From NCBI GenBank assembly GCA_963715285.1, contig CAVQRU010000035.1:1-64000 (forward strand): 64,000 bases of DNA. The letters are read 5' to 3'. The notes under the pieces were generated by a model. It was not told the DNA's origin, did no database searches, and was given only the letters and a program-made list of their open reading frames with translations. The stretch is from Sva-07 sp963715285 (GTDB lineage: Bacteria > Actinomycetota > Acidimicrobiia > Acidimicrobiales > Ilumatobacteraceae). This document shows positions 7,283-16,326 of this stretch, in pieces (the first letter of the stretch is position 1; each line of letters starts with the position of its first letter). Position numbers and translations under genes: made by a program.

Positions 7283-8416
7283 TCATGGTTCGGAGATCAG
7301 GGTGGTCAGTTCTTCGAGGGCGGCGATCGAGTGGCCCTCGACGAAGCGGTCGACGTGGGGGAGGGCTGCAGCCATCCCCCGGGCGAGCGGCGCGTAGCCG
7401 GGTGTCACCTTGAGCGGGTTGACCCAGATCAACCGGTGGGTGACGCGATGCAGGCGCTGCATCTGTTCGCTGAGTTCGTCGGGGTCGCCACGGTCCCACC
7501 CGTCGGACATCACCACCACGATCGAATTGCGCGCCAGCCCACGGACACCCCACTGGTCGTTGAACTCGCGCAGATCGGCGCCGAGCCGGGTGCCGCCGCT
7601 CCAGTCGACCACGCGCCGGCCCGCCGCCCGCAACGCGATGTCGGGATCGCGGCTGGTCAGCTCGCGGGTGATCCGCGTGAGGCGCGTTCCCATCGCGAAC
7701 GCCTCGACCTTCTGACGACCCGCGACGGCGGCGTGCACGAAGCGCAACAGGGCGCGTGCGTAGGGCTCCATCGATCCGCTGACGTCGAGGAGCAGCACGA
7801 GGCGCCGCAGGCGCGGCGTCGGCGCGAAGAAGTGACGTTCGATCGGTTCACCGCCGGCCTGGATCGTCGAGCGGACCGTGCGGCGGATGTCGGGCCGCGT
7901 GGTGGTCTTGCGGCTCGGGCCCATCCGCAGCGAGTCGCGCGGTGCGCCGACGAGACGCAGATGGGTCATCAACTCCTGGGCGTGCACCAACTCGTCGACG
8001 GTGTACTGGGCGAAGTCCTTGTTGCGCAGGATCTCCGTGGTGGAGAACCGCAGCTCGATCACGTCGTCGGAGGCATCGCCGGCGTCGTCGTTGCCGTCGT
8101 CGGCGGGTTCGTCGCTGTCGACGGCGATCGTGATGCTCAACGGGTCGGGTGTCGAGTCGTCGTCGCTGCCGCCCGACTGACGCTCGAAGAAGACGGCGAA
8201 CGCCCGGTCGTAGAGTGCGATGTCCTCGGGGCGACGAACGAGCGTGGCGCGACCGGCCCAGTACGTCGCATCGCGATCGTCGAGCCCGGTCGCGCACAGT
8301 GCCTCGGCGAAGGTGTGCGTGCAACTGGTCGGCACGCTCAGCCCGAGGCCACGGAGGATCTGGCCGAAGGTGACGGCGATGTCGGCCGGCGTCGCGGCGG
8401 AAGTGTTGGCGCTCAT
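7283..8416 (-). CDS. coxE: CoxE-type VWA domain protein
   Basis: A 377-aa protein of the CoxE family. The C-terminal half is a von Willebrand A domain with an intact MIDAS (DVSGS, about residues 211-215; the following Thr and Asp in SGGTRLG and MSDGWDRGD). The N-terminal half is helical with an acidic linker (residues 84-118). CoxE works with the CoxD ATPase to mature the [CuSMoO2] or related active site of molybdenum hydroxylases. It follows coxD by 28 nt on the same strand and is certainly co-transcribed with it. Confidence 0.9.
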   Translation of the reverse strand: MSANTSAATPADIAVTFGQILRGLGLSVPTSCTHTFAEALCATGLDDRDATYWAGRATLVRRPEDIALYDRAFAVFFERQSGGSDDDSTPDPLSITIAVDSDEPADDGNDDAGDASDDVIELRFSTTEILRNKDFAQYTVDELVHAQELMTHLRLVGAPRDSLRMGPSRKTTTRPDIRRTVRSTIQAGGEPIERHFFAPTPRLRRLVLLLDVSGSMEPYARALLRFVHAAVAGRQKVEAFAMGTRLTRITRELTSRDPDIALRAAGRRVVDWSGGTRLGADLREFNDQWGVRGLARNSIVVVMSDGWDRGDPDELSEQMQRLHRVTHRLIWVNPLKVTPGYAPLARGMAAALPHVDRFVEGHSIAALEELTTLISEP

Positions 8417-8444
8417 CGGTTCCGTGGTCGTTCCGAGCGGTGGC

Positions 8445-9386
8445 TCACACGTCGTCGATGGTGAGCTGTCCGGGCGCGTGGCGGGCGGCGAGCGCTCGTT
8501 CGGCGGCCACCTTCACGAGGTCGGCGATGCCGTGTTGTTCGACGCGCACGCCGTCTTCGCGGTACTTGACGACCGTGCCGAGCGTGTTGGCGACGACGCG
8601 CTCGTCGAGCGTGGTGGCACCGAGCCGTCCGAGCGCCGTGGCCCAGTCGATCGTCTCGGCGACACCGGGTGGCTTGTAGAGGTTGAGCTCGCGCAGCGCC
8701 TCGACCGCGGCGGCCACCTGGCGCGCCAGCTCACCTTCGATGCCCGGTACGCGCAGCTTGACGATCGCGACCTCGCGCTGGAATCCGGGGTGCTCCACCC
8801 AGTGGTAGAGGCAGCGCCGCTTCAAGGCATCGTGGACGTCTCGTGTGCGGTTCGACGTGAGGACCACGATCGGCGGCCGGGTCGCGGTGAACACGCCGAC
8901 CTCCGGGATCGTGATCTGGTAGTCGGACAGGACCTCGAGGAGGTAGGCCTCGAACTCGTCGTCGGCGCGGTCGATCTCGTCGATGAGCAGCACCGGCGGC
9001 GGTCCCTCGACCGGCTCGATCGCACGCAGCAACGCCCGCTTGATCAGGAAGCGTTCGCCGTAGAGCTCGGCCTCGAGGTCGTCGGCGGTGCGTCGGGAGG
9101 TCTCCCCGGTCGCCTCGGCGGCGCGGAGATGCAGGAGCTGGCGGGCGTAGTCCCAGTCGTACACCGCCTGGGAGACGTCGATGCCCTCGTAGCACTGGAG
9201 CCGGATCAGCTCGCCGCCGGTCGCCGCCGCGAGTGTCTTGGCGAGTTCGGTCTTGCCGACACCCGCTTCACCCTCGAGCAGCAGGGGTCGGCGCAGCGAC
9301 ATCGAGAGGAAGACGGCGGTCGAGATGCCCTCGTCGGGCAGATAGCCGTGACGGGACAGGGCGTCTGCCACATCGTTCGGCGTCAT
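8445..9386 (-). CDS. coxD: CoxD-type MoxR AAA+ ATPase
   Basis: A 313-aa AAA+ ATPase: Walker A GEAGVGKT (about 39-46), Walker B PVLLIDEIDRAD (about 131-142), sensor-1 LTSNRTRDVHDALKRRC and the C-terminal lid. The YDWDYARQLLHLRAAEA segment is typical of CoxD proteins, which partially unfold and mature the Mo/Cu hydroxylase. I start at the ATG at 9386, with a TAACGT hexamer 7 nt upstream (9394-9399). coxE follows directly. It is divergent from glgX. Confidence 0.9.
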   Translation of the reverse strand: MTPNDVADALSRHGYLPDEGISTAVFLSMSLRRPLLLEGEAGVGKTELAKTLAAATGGELIRLQCYEGIDVSQAVYDWDYARQLLHLRAAEATGETSRRTADDLEAELYGERFLIKRALLRAIEPVEGPPPVLLIDEIDRADDEFEAYLLEVLSDYQITIPEVGVFTATRPPIVVLTSNRTRDVHDALKRRCLYHWVEHPGFQREVAIVKLRVPGIEGELARQVAAAVEALRELNLYKPPGVAETIDWATALGRLGATTLDERVVANTLGTVVKYREDGVRVEQHGIADLVKVAAERALAARHAPGQLTIDDV

Positions 9387-9393
9387 CCTGCTG

Positions 9394-9399
9394 ACGTTA
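9394..9399 (-). promoter_or_regulatory. Putative leaderless -10 element of coxDE
   Basis: TAACGT on the minus strand, separated from the ATG at 9386 by 7 nt. This spacing would place +1 at the start codon itself. Confidence 0.45.
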
Positions 9400-9482
9400 C
9401 CGGACGGCTCGTTGCACCGAGTCGCCGGGCCGACGCGCCGCCGCGCGTGTGGGATCGACCCCGTCTGCGGCATCATGGAGCG

Positions 9483-11309
9483 GTGCGGGCGACTCGCGAG
9501 GACGAACCGGTCGATCGGGGCCCGGCCACGAGCCACCCCGGCGCCTTCGCCGTGTCGCTGTATGCGCCTGGCGCGTCCAGCGTCGATGCGGTGCTCGACG
9601 ACGCGACGGTGGTCGAGTTGCACCGGGAGCGATCACGCGACGACTGGGTGGGGGAGGTACCGGTCGGTTCGCGCTACCTGCTGCTGCTCGACGGTGATCG
9701 TCCGGTGCTCGATCCGCGTGCGACCGAGGTCTGGTTCCCGCCGGGCCACTCGCGTGCGGCGGCTCGCATCGGCGGGACGCTCGACGTCGACACCTTCCCG
9801 CGAGCGGTCGCCCGGCCGTGGCCGGCGCCGCGCCCGCAGCGGCACACCGATCGCCCGCTGTTGGTGTACGAGGCCCACGTGCGCGGCCTGACCAAACGTC
9901 GCGACCGTCCCGATGCGGGAACGTTCCGTGCCGCCGTCGACGAGCTGTCCCGCTTGCGCGGGCTGGGCGTGTCGGTGCTCGAACTGCTCCCGGTGCACCA
10001 GTTCGATCCGGACGAGGGCAACTACTGGGGGTACATGCCGCTGGTGTTCGGAGCAGTCCACCGTCAGTACGCGTCGTCCGACGATCCGACCGCGGAGTTG
10101 GCAGCGTTGGTCGAGGCCGCGCATCGCCTCGACATCGAGGTGTGGCTCGACGTGGTGCTGAACCACACGACCGAGGAGCACCGCGGCGGACCGACCTACA
10201 CCCTGCGTGCGCTCGCCGAGCGCGAGTACTACGTCGTCGACCACGACGGCAACTATCTCGACGACGCCGGAACGGGCAACGTGGTCGACGCCACCTCGCC
10301 CCCGGCCCGACGTCTGATCATGGAGGCGCTCGATCGCTTCGCCGACCTCGGCGTCGACGGGTTCCGGTTCGACCTCGCCGCAGTACTGGCCCGCGATGCC
10401 GACTTCGTTCGGGCGATCGGCGACTGGGGAGATCGTCGCGGCGTGCGGTTGATCGCCGAACCCTGGGACATGGCGCGCTACCTGCTCGGTCCCGACTTCC
10501 CCGACGATCGGTGGCTGCAGTGGAACGGCGAGTTCCGGGACGAGCTTCGCGGCTTCCTGCGCGGTGAACCCGGCCTCGTCCCGGCGGTGATCCGTCGCCT
10601 TGCCGGGAGCCCGGACCTGTTCGTCTCGCCGATGCAGTCGCTCAACTTCCTCACCGCCCACGACGGGTTCACCATGTACGACCTGGTCTCCTACGACCAC
10701 CGGCACAACGAGGCCAACGGATGGGGCAACACCGACGGTCACCACGACAACCGTTCGTGGAACGGGGGTTGGGAGGGCGACGACGGCGTGCCCGACAGCG
10801 TGCTGGCGCTCCGCGAGCGCCAGATGCGCAACGCGATGTGTCTGCTGCTCCTCAGCCACGGTGTCCCGATGTTCGTCGCCGGTGACGAGTTCGCCCGCAC
10901 CCAGCGGGGCAACAACAACGCCTACAACCAGGACAACGAGACATCCTGGATCGACTGGAAACGTGCGGAGGACTACACGGACCACGAACGGTTCGTGCGC
11001 CGTCTCGTCGAGATCCGCGCGGCCCACCCGATCCTCTTCGATCCCGATCGGTGGGACGACGCGATGGTGGTGCACGGAGCCGGTGGGGCGCCCGACACCT
11101 CGTTCGAGTCGAGATCGATCGCGTGGAGCGTCGACGGGCTCTACGTCATGGCGAACATGTGGTGGGAGGCGGTCGAGTTCGAGATCCAACGGCCCGGCGA
11201 GTGGTGGATCGCGCTCGACACCACCGACCCCTGGTCGGCTCCCGTCGGCTCCCGCGCCGGTTCCCACGTCACCGTCGGGCCCCGGTCGATCGTCGTCCTC
11301 GAGACCTGA
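9483..11309 (+). CDS. GlgX-like glycogen debranching enzyme (GH13)
   Basis: A 608-aa GH13 enzyme. A short CBM48-like N-terminal domain (about 20-90) precedes the TIM barrel. The catalytic residues are visible: nucleophile Asp297 in GVDGFRFDLA, acid/base Glu326 in LIAEPWD, and Asp393 in LTAHDGFTMYD. GlgX-specific segments include HNEANG, DNRSWN, and GDEFARTQRGNNNAYNQDNE. It should hydrolyse alpha-1,6 branches during glycogen turnover. It is about 100 residues shorter than typical GlgX, mainly at the N-terminus. The start is the GTG at 9483; it stands alone and converges on the flavoenzyme gene. Confidence 0.85.
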   Translation: MRATREDEPVDRGPATSHPGAFAVSLYAPGASSVDAVLDDATVVELHRERSRDDWVGEVPVGSRYLLLLDGDRPVLDPRATEVWFPPGHSRAAARIGGTLDVDTFPRAVARPWPAPRPQRHTDRPLLVYEAHVRGLTKRRDRPDAGTFRAAVDELSRLRGLGVSVLELLPVHQFDPDEGNYWGYMPLVFGAVHRQYASSDDPTAELAALVEAAHRLDIEVWLDVVLNHTTEEHRGGPTYTLRALAEREYYVVDHDGNYLDDAGTGNVVDATSPPARRLIMEALDRFADLGVDGFRFDLAAVLARDADFVRAIGDWGDRRGVRLIAEPWDMARYLLGPDFPDDRWLQWNGEFRDELRGFLRGEPGLVPAVIRRLAGSPDLFVSPMQSLNFLTAHDGFTMYDLVSYDHRHNEANGWGNTDGHHDNRSWNGGWEGDDGVPDSVLALRERQMRNAMCLLLLSHGVPMFVAGDEFARTQRGNNNAYNQDNETSWIDWKRAEDYTDHERFVRRLVEIRAAHPILFDPDRWDDAMVVHGAGGAPDTSFESRSIAWSVDGLYVMANMWWEAVEFEIQRPGEWWIALDTTDPWSAPVGSRAGSHVTVGPRSIVVLET

Positions 11310-11319
11310 GTGTCGCATC

Positions 11320-11357
11320 GAGTGTCACCTGGGGGTCAGACCCCAGAGGTGACACTC
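11320..11357. repeat. GGGGTC-core hairpin at the stop codon of the DAO-family gene
   Basis: Stem GAGTGTCAC + CTGGGG (11320-11334), loop GTCAGA, CCCCAG, a 2-nt bulge, then GTGACACTC (11349-11357). It lies between convergent genes. The right arm overlaps the first two bases of the complementary stop triplet at 11356-11358. No T-run follows, so it is at most a weak intrinsic terminator. Confidence 0.85.
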
Positions 11358-12789
11358 AGGAGTCGAAGCCGAGGCCCAGGCGGTCGAGGGTGCGGAGCCA
11401 GGCGTTGCGTTTTCCGGTCTTGTCCTCGCGGTTCATCGCCCAGCGAGTTGCCTGGATACCGGCGAACCGGAACGGTTCGGGCGGGAACGGCAACGGCTTC
11501 GACTTGACGAAGTCGGTCTGCGTGGCGACGGTCTTTCGGCCGGCGAGCAGGTCGATCATCGTCGATGCGGCGAACCGTGTGGCCGCCACACCGAGCCCCG
11601 TGTAGCCGACGGCGTAGGCGACTCGGTTCGACATCGCGGTGCCGAAGAACACCGAGAACCGGGTGCTGGTGTCGATCGCGCCGCCCCACACGTGGGAGAA
11701 CAACACGTCGTCGAGTTGCGGGAACGTCTCGAAGAAGTGGCCGGACAGCTTGGCCCACGTCTCGGGGCGACTCTCGAGTTCGGAACCGACCTTCGATCCC
11801 CAGAAGTAGATCGCGTCGTAGCCGCCCCACAGGATCCGGTTGTCGGACGTCAATCGGTAGTAGTGGAACTGGTTGGTGATGTCGGAGAGTCCCTGGCGGT
11901 GCTTCCAGCCGATGCGGTCGAGCTGTTCGGCGCTGAGCGGTTCGGTGACCAGGCAGTAGTCGTACACCGGCACCATGTACTGGCCGATGCGCTTGAGCAG
12001 GGGTTTGTCGGCGTTGGTGCCGAGCACGACCTTCGCACAACGCACCGTGCCGAGCGGTGTGCGTACCGCGACACCCGAGCCGTCACGATCGATCGATGTC
12101 GCCTTGGAGTGCTCGTAGACCCGTACGCCGAGCTGTTCCGCGACCCGCTTGAGTTCCCACGCGAGCTTCGCCGGATCGACGAGCGCGGCGCGTCCGGAGC
12201 GGTACAGGCCGCCGGTGTAGGTGGGGGAGTTCACCTCGGCGCGCATCGCGTCCTGGTCGAGCCAGGTGACCTTCTGGCCGAGTGATCGCAGCAGGTCGTG
12301 TTCCTCGCGAAGCTCGTCGAGATACGACGGCGGGTGGTGGACGTGCGCGACGTCGATCACGCCGTTGCGCTCGTAGGCGCAGTCCATCTCGTACCGCTCG
12401 ATGGCTGCTTCGATCTCGTTGAGGTTGTTCAGTCCGAGCTCTTCGAGGGTGTCGATCTCGTCGCCGTGACGGTCCATGCCGTTGCCGACGCCGTGGGTGA
12501 GCGACGACTCCATGAACCCGCCGTTTCGTCCGCTCGCGGCGCCGCCGACCTCGCCCTTGTCGATGAGGACGACGTCGCGGGAGGGGTCGCGTTCCTTCGC
12601 GATCACCGCCGTCCAGAGTCCGGTGTAGCCGCCGCCGACGATGCACAGGTCGCAGTGCTCGTCGCGGACGAGGGTGGGGTTCGACTCCGGGATGTCGGCG
12701 CTCTCGAGCCAGAACGGATACGGCTCGGCATCGGCGATCGCATCGAGCGCAAGCTGTGATGGTTCGTCTTGGTCGAGGGGCTCGCTCAT
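11356..12789 (-). CDS. FAD-dependent oxidoreductase, DAO/PuuB-like
   Basis: A 477-aa flavoenzyme of the D-amino-acid oxidase family. The FAD ADP-binding motif is CDLCIVGGGYTGLWTAV (about 47-63), followed by GGAASGRNGGFM, a typical DAO signature, and a C-terminal GYTGLGVAATRFA loop. The overall plan matches gamma-glutamylputrescine oxidase and glycine/sarcosine-oxidase relatives that deaminate secondary or primary amines; the substrate cannot be told. It is a single-gene unit and ends in a GGGGTC-core hairpin shared with the convergent glgX. Confidence 0.85.
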   Translation of the reverse strand: MSEPLDQDEPSQLALDAIADAEPYPFWLESADIPESNPTLVRDEHCDLCIVGGGYTGLWTAVIAKERDPSRDVVLIDKGEVGGAASGRNGGFMESSLTHGVGNGMDRHGDEIDTLEELGLNNLNEIEAAIERYEMDCAYERNGVIDVAHVHHPPSYLDELREEHDLLRSLGQKVTWLDQDAMRAEVNSPTYTGGLYRSGRAALVDPAKLAWELKRVAEQLGVRVYEHSKATSIDRDGSGVAVRTPLGTVRCAKVVLGTNADKPLLKRIGQYMVPVYDYCLVTEPLSAEQLDRIGWKHRQGLSDITNQFHYYRLTSDNRILWGGYDAIYFWGSKVGSELESRPETWAKLSGHFFETFPQLDDVLFSHVWGGAIDTSTRFSVFFGTAMSNRVAYAVGYTGLGVAATRFAASTMIDLLAGRKTVATQTDFVKSKPLPFPPEPFRFAGIQATRWAMNREDKTGKRNAWLRTLDRLGLGFDS

Positions 12790-12843
12790 GCTCTCACTGG
12801 GGCTGCAGTGTATCCGTCCGCTCGATTGGGCGTGCGCAGATGC

Positions 12844-12879
12844 GGCGGGCTCGGCGGGCTCGGCGGGCTCGGCGGGCGC
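12844..12879. repeat. Tandem 9-bp GGCGGGCTC repeat before the SDR gene
   Basis: Three exact copies of GGCGGGCTC from 12844 and a fourth with one change, then a further related unit, ending about 15 nt before the putative -10 of the SDR gene. Copy number may vary between strains. Confidence 0.85.
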
Positions 12880-12892
12880 CGGCGGGCCGACC

Positions 12893-12898
12893 TAGCGT
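12893..12898 (+). promoter_or_regulatory. Putative leaderless -10 element of the SDR gene
   Basis: TAGCGT, 6 nt before the ATG at 12905. The extended string TAGCGTGGC is shared with the bS22 gene. Confidence 0.45.
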
Positions 12899-12904
12899 GG
12901 CCGC

Positions 12905-13633
12905 ATGGACCTCGGACTCACGGGACGCCGAGCGGCGGTTGCCGCCGGTTCGTCGGGACTCGGATTCGCCACCGCTGCCGCCCTGGCCGCCGAGGGCGCC
13001 CACGTGGCGATCTGTGGGCGTGATCCCGAACGGCTCGCCGCCGCGGTCGACCGGATCGGGCCCGGATGTGTCGGGATCGTGGCCGACGTGTCGACGGTCG
13101 ACGGGGCGATGGGCTTCGTGGCCGACGCCGTCGAGGCGCTCGGCGCTGTCGACATCCTCGTACCCAACGCGGGTGGGCCGCCTCCCGGGAACTTCGCGTC
13201 CACGCCGATCGAGGCGTACCCGGCCGCGTTGGAGCTCAACCTGATGTCGGTCGTCGCGATGTGCACGGCGGCCGTGCCGGCGATGCAGGAGCGTCGGTGG
13301 GGCCGGGTGGTGGCGATCACGTCGCTGGCCGTGCGCCAGCCGATGGCACAGCTGATCCTGTCGAACACGGCACGTGCCGGTGCGACCGGGTTCCTCAAGA
13401 CCCTCGCGCTCGAGGTGGCACGTGACGGGGTCACGGTCAACAGCCTCCAGCCCGGCCTGCACCGCACGCCACGCGTCGAACAGCTCTACAGCGCCGATCA
13501 ACAGGAGTCGATGCGGATGGGTGACGCCGCCGACTTCGGGGCGGTCGCCGCGTTCCTGTGCAGCGAGCAGGCCAAGTTCACCACCGGCGTGCAGCTGCAC
13601 GTCGACGGCGGCGCCTACCTCGGCCTGCAGTGA
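12905..13633 (+). CDS. SDR-fold protein of the BKR-like subgroup, catalytic Tyr absent
   Basis: A 242-aa Rossmann protein of the short-chain dehydrogenase type, annotated in relatives as a 3-oxoacyl-ACP reductase-like protein. The cofactor loop is AAGSSGLGFATA rather than TGxxxGIG; NAGG, GRVVAITS and the C-terminal LHVDGGAY are present. Where classical SDRs have YxxxK, this protein has SNTARAG, so Tyr is Ser and Lys is Arg. The subgroup as a whole is known to lack the full tetrad, so the fold may bind NAD(P) but the usual reduction is doubtful. It is a single gene. Confidence 0.82.
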   Translation: MDLGLTGRRAAVAAGSSGLGFATAAALAAEGAHVAICGRDPERLAAAVDRIGPGCVGIVADVSTVDGAMGFVADAVEALGAVDILVPNAGGPPPGNFASTPIEAYPAALELNLMSVVAMCTAAVPAMQERRWGRVVAITSLAVRQPMAQLILSNTARAGATGFLKTLALEVARDGVTVNSLQPGLHRTPRVEQLYSADQQESMRMGDAADFGAVAAFLCSEQAKFTTGVQLHVDGGAYLGLQ

Positions 13634-13671
13634 GATCGGCGTCGGTCGGCCCCGTCGCCCGACCGACGCGA

Positions 13672-14682
13672 TCAGGTGCCGAGGCGGTCGTCGGCGACGG
13701 CGACGTCGCCGTAGTCGAGCCGTCGAGCGCTCAGACGGAGATCTTCGAGGACGCGCCGGTTGGCGGCCTGGAGGTCGGCGAGGAACGCAACGGCCCAGAT
13801 CTGCGCCGCCACCACGATCAAGCCGATCCCGGCGAGCAGGCTGGGGACCCGGCTCGTGTACTCGTCCTCGAACAGGTACAGACCCAGCCAGCGCAGCATC
13901 AGCAGGGCGCCGACGACGAACGGTACGAGGCCCACCAGGAAGAAGAAGCGGAACGGCTTGTACAGAGCGAAGCTGCGAATGATGGCCTGCGCCGATCGCC
14001 ACACGTAGCGGCTGCTGCTCCTGACGAGTCGCGACTCGCGGGTCTTCGGGTTCACGCCGATCGGCACCGAGGTGATCGCGATGCCGTTCCAGCCGGCCTG
14101 CACGATCGTCTCCATCGTGTACGTGTAGCGGCCGAACACCTGGACGCGCATGGCGGCATCGCGTGAATAGGCCCGGAAGCCGCTGGCCGCATCTCGCACC
14201 CCGGTTCCGGAGAACCGGCGCACGACCGAGCTCCCGAGGCGTTGGAGGAGCTTCTTGGTGCGCGAGAAGTCGTCGATCGATTCGATCGGCCGCTCGCCGA
14301 CGACCATCTCGGCGTCACCGGCGAGCACCGGCGCGACGAGGTCGGGGATCGACGCCCCCTGGTACTGGTTGTCGGCGTCGGTGTTGACGATCACCGTCGC
14401 ACCTGCGCGCAGACACGCGTCGAGCCCGGTGAGGAAGGCGGCGGCGAGCCCGCGGTTGTGCTGGTGTGACACGACGTGGTCCACACCGAGCGATCGGGCG
14501 ACTTCGACGGTGCGATCGCTGCTGCCGTCGTCGATCACGAGCCACTCGACGACGTCGACGCCCGGCACCTCGCGGGGCAGGTCGGCGACGGTGAGGGGGA
14601 GCGTCTCCTCCTCGTTGAAGCACGGGATCTGGATGATCAGCTTGACGGGCGCGGCGTCGTCGGGGTGCGGGGCGCTCGACAT
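13672..14682 (-). CDS. GT2 glycosyltransferase with C-terminal membrane helices (DPM/GtrB-like)
   Basis: A 336-aa protein. The N-terminal GT-A domain has PCFNEEETL, LVIDDGSSDRT, HNRGLAAAFLTGLDAC and the metal-binding NTDADNQY; the C-terminal third has two membrane helices (FRFFFLVGLVPFVVGALLML and SLLAGIGLIVVAAQIWAVAF). This is the layout of polyisoprenyl-phosphate glycosyltransferases that make lipid-linked sugar donors. The ATG overlaps the stop of the upstream flippase-like gene (TGATG). It is the third gene of a methyltransferase-flippase-GT2 operon and is probably involved in cell-envelope glycans. Confidence 0.88.
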   Translation of the reverse strand: MSSAPHPDDAAPVKLIIQIPCFNEEETLPLTVADLPREVPGVDVVEWLVIDDGSSDRTVEVARSLGVDHVVSHQHNRGLAAAFLTGLDACLRAGATVIVNTDADNQYQGASIPDLVAPVLAGDAEMVVGERPIESIDDFSRTKKLLQRLGSSVVRRFSGTGVRDAASGFRAYSRDAAMRVQVFGRYTYTMETIVQAGWNGIAITSVPIGVNPKTRESRLVRSSSRYVWRSAQAIIRSFALYKPFRFFFLVGLVPFVVGALLMLRWLGLYLFEDEYTSRVPSLLAGIGLIVVAAQIWAVAFLADLQAANRRVLEDLRLSARRLDYGDVAVADDRLGT

Positions 14683-15623
14683 CACGGCGCAGCGTAACGG
14701 GTGGGCGTGTCGTGCTCGATCGGCGGCGCCGAGCGGCCGACCGGCACCGATACGGCGGCGCCGAGCAGATCGACCGCCACCGACACCACCCGGCTGACGA
14801 CGGCCACCGACACCGCAAGGCCGGCACCGAGCGGCGCGGTCATCATCGAGATGAACACGGCCTCGCGCACCCCGAGCCCACCCGGCAGTCCGACGATCAC
14901 GAACCCGGCGATCCACGACACGCACGTGGCGTAGATCAGCGTGACGACGAAGTCGGCGTCGGGGGAACCACCGAGCGCTTGGACGGTGAAGATGTTCATC
15001 CCGGAGAACAGCACCCATGCAGGGAGGTACCGGGCCACGATTCCGGCGAACCAGCGAGCCTCGGGGAGTCGCAGCTCGCGCGACGTCGCGCGGTCCGCGC
15101 TGCGGTGGATCAGGTCTCGGACACGCGGGGTGGCGAACGCGAGGCCACCGGCCACGAGGGCAATGGTGAACAACCAGGGCAACACCCGCGAGTTCGGCGG
15201 TGACGTGAGCCCCGAGACGGCGGCGACGACGAGCGCACCGAGAAGCGTGGTCACCATCGACAGTGCCGTCGACCAGTACGCGATCCCGCGCGGCGTCCGG
15301 TCGCGGTGCGCCAGTTCGGCCTGCCCCACGATCGGCCAGATGCCGCCGGGGACGTACTTGCCGAGTTGCCCGACGAAGAACCAGTACAGCCCGCGTCGCC
15401 AGGGTGCCGGCGCGCCGCCGTGGCGGATGATCGCGAGCCAGTTGACGCCGAGCAGGGCCATGGCGCCGAGACCCGACACCAGTGCGACGACGAGCCACCA
15501 GGGGTCGGCGCTGGAGAGTGCATCGGCGATCTCGTCACGGTCCTGCACGATCCTGACGCCGACGAACGCCAGCCCGGCGAGACCGATGGCGATCCCGATC
15601 AGGTTGACGAGACGCGAGTTCAC
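14682..15623 (-). CDS. Lysylphosphatidylglycerol synthase TM-region / UPF0104-type membrane protein
   Basis: A 313-aa integral membrane protein with about eight hydrophobic segments. It carries the family hallmarks GQLGKYVPGGIWPIVGQAEL (about residues 85-104) and GLPGGLGVREAVF (about 243-255), as in the MprF flippase domain and in AglD-associated proteins. Such proteins flip or handle isoprenoid or aminoacyl lipids. Placed between a methyltransferase and a DPM-like glycosyltransferase, it may move the lipid-linked sugar. The gap to the upstream gene is 3 nt and the overlap with the next is 1 nt. Confidence 0.85.
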   Translation of the reverse strand: MNSRLVNLIGIAIGLAGLAFVGVRIVQDRDEIADALSSADPWWLVVALVSGLGAMALLGVNWLAIIRHGGAPAPWRRGLYWFFVGQLGKYVPGGIWPIVGQAELAHRDRTPRGIAYWSTALSMVTTLLGALVVAAVSGLTSPPNSRVLPWLFTIALVAGGLAFATPRVRDLIHRSADRATSRELRLPEARWFAGIVARYLPAWVLFSGMNIFTVQALGGSPDADFVVTLIYATCVSWIAGFVIVGLPGGLGVREAVFISMMTAPLGAGLAVSVAVVSRVVSVAVDLLGAAVSVPVGRSAPPIEHDTPTRYAAP

Positions 15624-15626
15624 CGG

Positions 15627-16247
15627 TCAGTCGAGCGGGGTGGCGTGGACCATCGTCCACGGCAGCGGTGTCGCGGTGCTGCGCACGTCGAAACGGTGGC
15701 CGACGAGCTTGGTGAACCCGCGGTTGGTCCAGTGGTTGATGTGGCCCGGGGTGTTGCCGAAGTCGCGGAGGTATCGGCCGCGAGCCATGTTGCCGGCGCG
15801 CCAGATCGGCTCGAACGGTACGGACGCGATCAACGACCCGGCGCACACCCGATGGAGTTCGTGCAGGGAGCGCGCCGGTTCGGGGAGGTGTTCGAACACC
15901 TCGATCGCGAGCACGAGGTCGAACGCGTCGTCGGGGAACGGCAGGGTGGTGGCGTCGCCGAACACGCACGACAGCCCGCGTTCGAGCCAGTGCACGGCGA
16001 GGTCGTCGTCGGGCAGATCGAGGCCGAGCACCGCCGCGTCGGGGAATCGTTCGACCACGCGTTGGGTGACGATCCCCTCGCCGACGCCGATCTCGAGGAT
16101 CCGCCGCGGCGCCTGCGGTCTGCCGGCGGCGTCGAGCATCGTGTCGAACGCACGGAAGAACCCGCTCATCATCCGTTGCTCGATCGGATTGGTCGACGCG
16201 TACTTGTCGTACGTGTTGCCGGTCGGCACCGGCTCCGTCGTCGTCAT
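15627..16247 (-). CDS. Class I SAM-dependent methyltransferase
   Basis: A 206-aa methyltransferase. Motif I is ILEIGVGEGIVTQRV (about 50-64), followed by LGLDL, the acidic GDATTLPFPDDAFDLVLAIE and the post-II FEHLPEP. The NTYDKYASTNPIEQRMMSGF start is typical of methyltransferases in glycan/lipid gene clusters. I start at the ATG at 16247 because the extra upstream residues are Arg-rich and out of pattern. It is the first gene of the operon with the flippase-like and GT2 genes. Confidence 0.85.
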   Translation of the reverse strand: MTTTEPVPTGNTYDKYASTNPIEQRMMSGFFRAFDTMLDAAGRPQAPRRILEIGVGEGIVTQRVVERFPDAAVLGLDLPDDDLAVHWLERGLSCVFGDATTLPFPDDAFDLVLAIEVFEHLPEPARSLHELHRVCAGSLIASVPFEPIWRAGNMARGRYLRDFGNTPGHINHWTNRGFTKLVGHRFDVRSTATPLPWTMVHATPLD

Positions 16248-16291
16248 CCCGTCAGTGTCGCAGCGCCGGCGCAACGTTTGGTGTCAGACGC

Positions 16292-16326
16292 GTGGGACAT
16301 CTGGGGTCTGACCCCAGATGTCCCAC
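16292..16326. repeat. GGGGTC-core hairpin directly after coxM
   Basis: A perfect 17-bp inverted repeat (16292-16308 against 16310-16326) around a single central T: GTGGGACATCTGGGGTC and its complement. The complement of the coxM stop begins at the very next base, 16327. The inner CATCTGGGGTC is shared with the copy at 22369. Confidence 0.92.

Noticed and set aside
8220..9482. N-terminal extension of the GlgX frame back to 8220
   Set aside because: This stretch is antisense to coxD/coxE, has no domain and no start signal; the GTG at 9483 fits the CBM48-like start.
13672..15498. 608-codon frame fusing the GT2 protein with upstream sequence
   Set aside because: The first 270 codons are out of frame with the flippase-like gene; the TGATG overlap at 14682 marks the real GT2 start.
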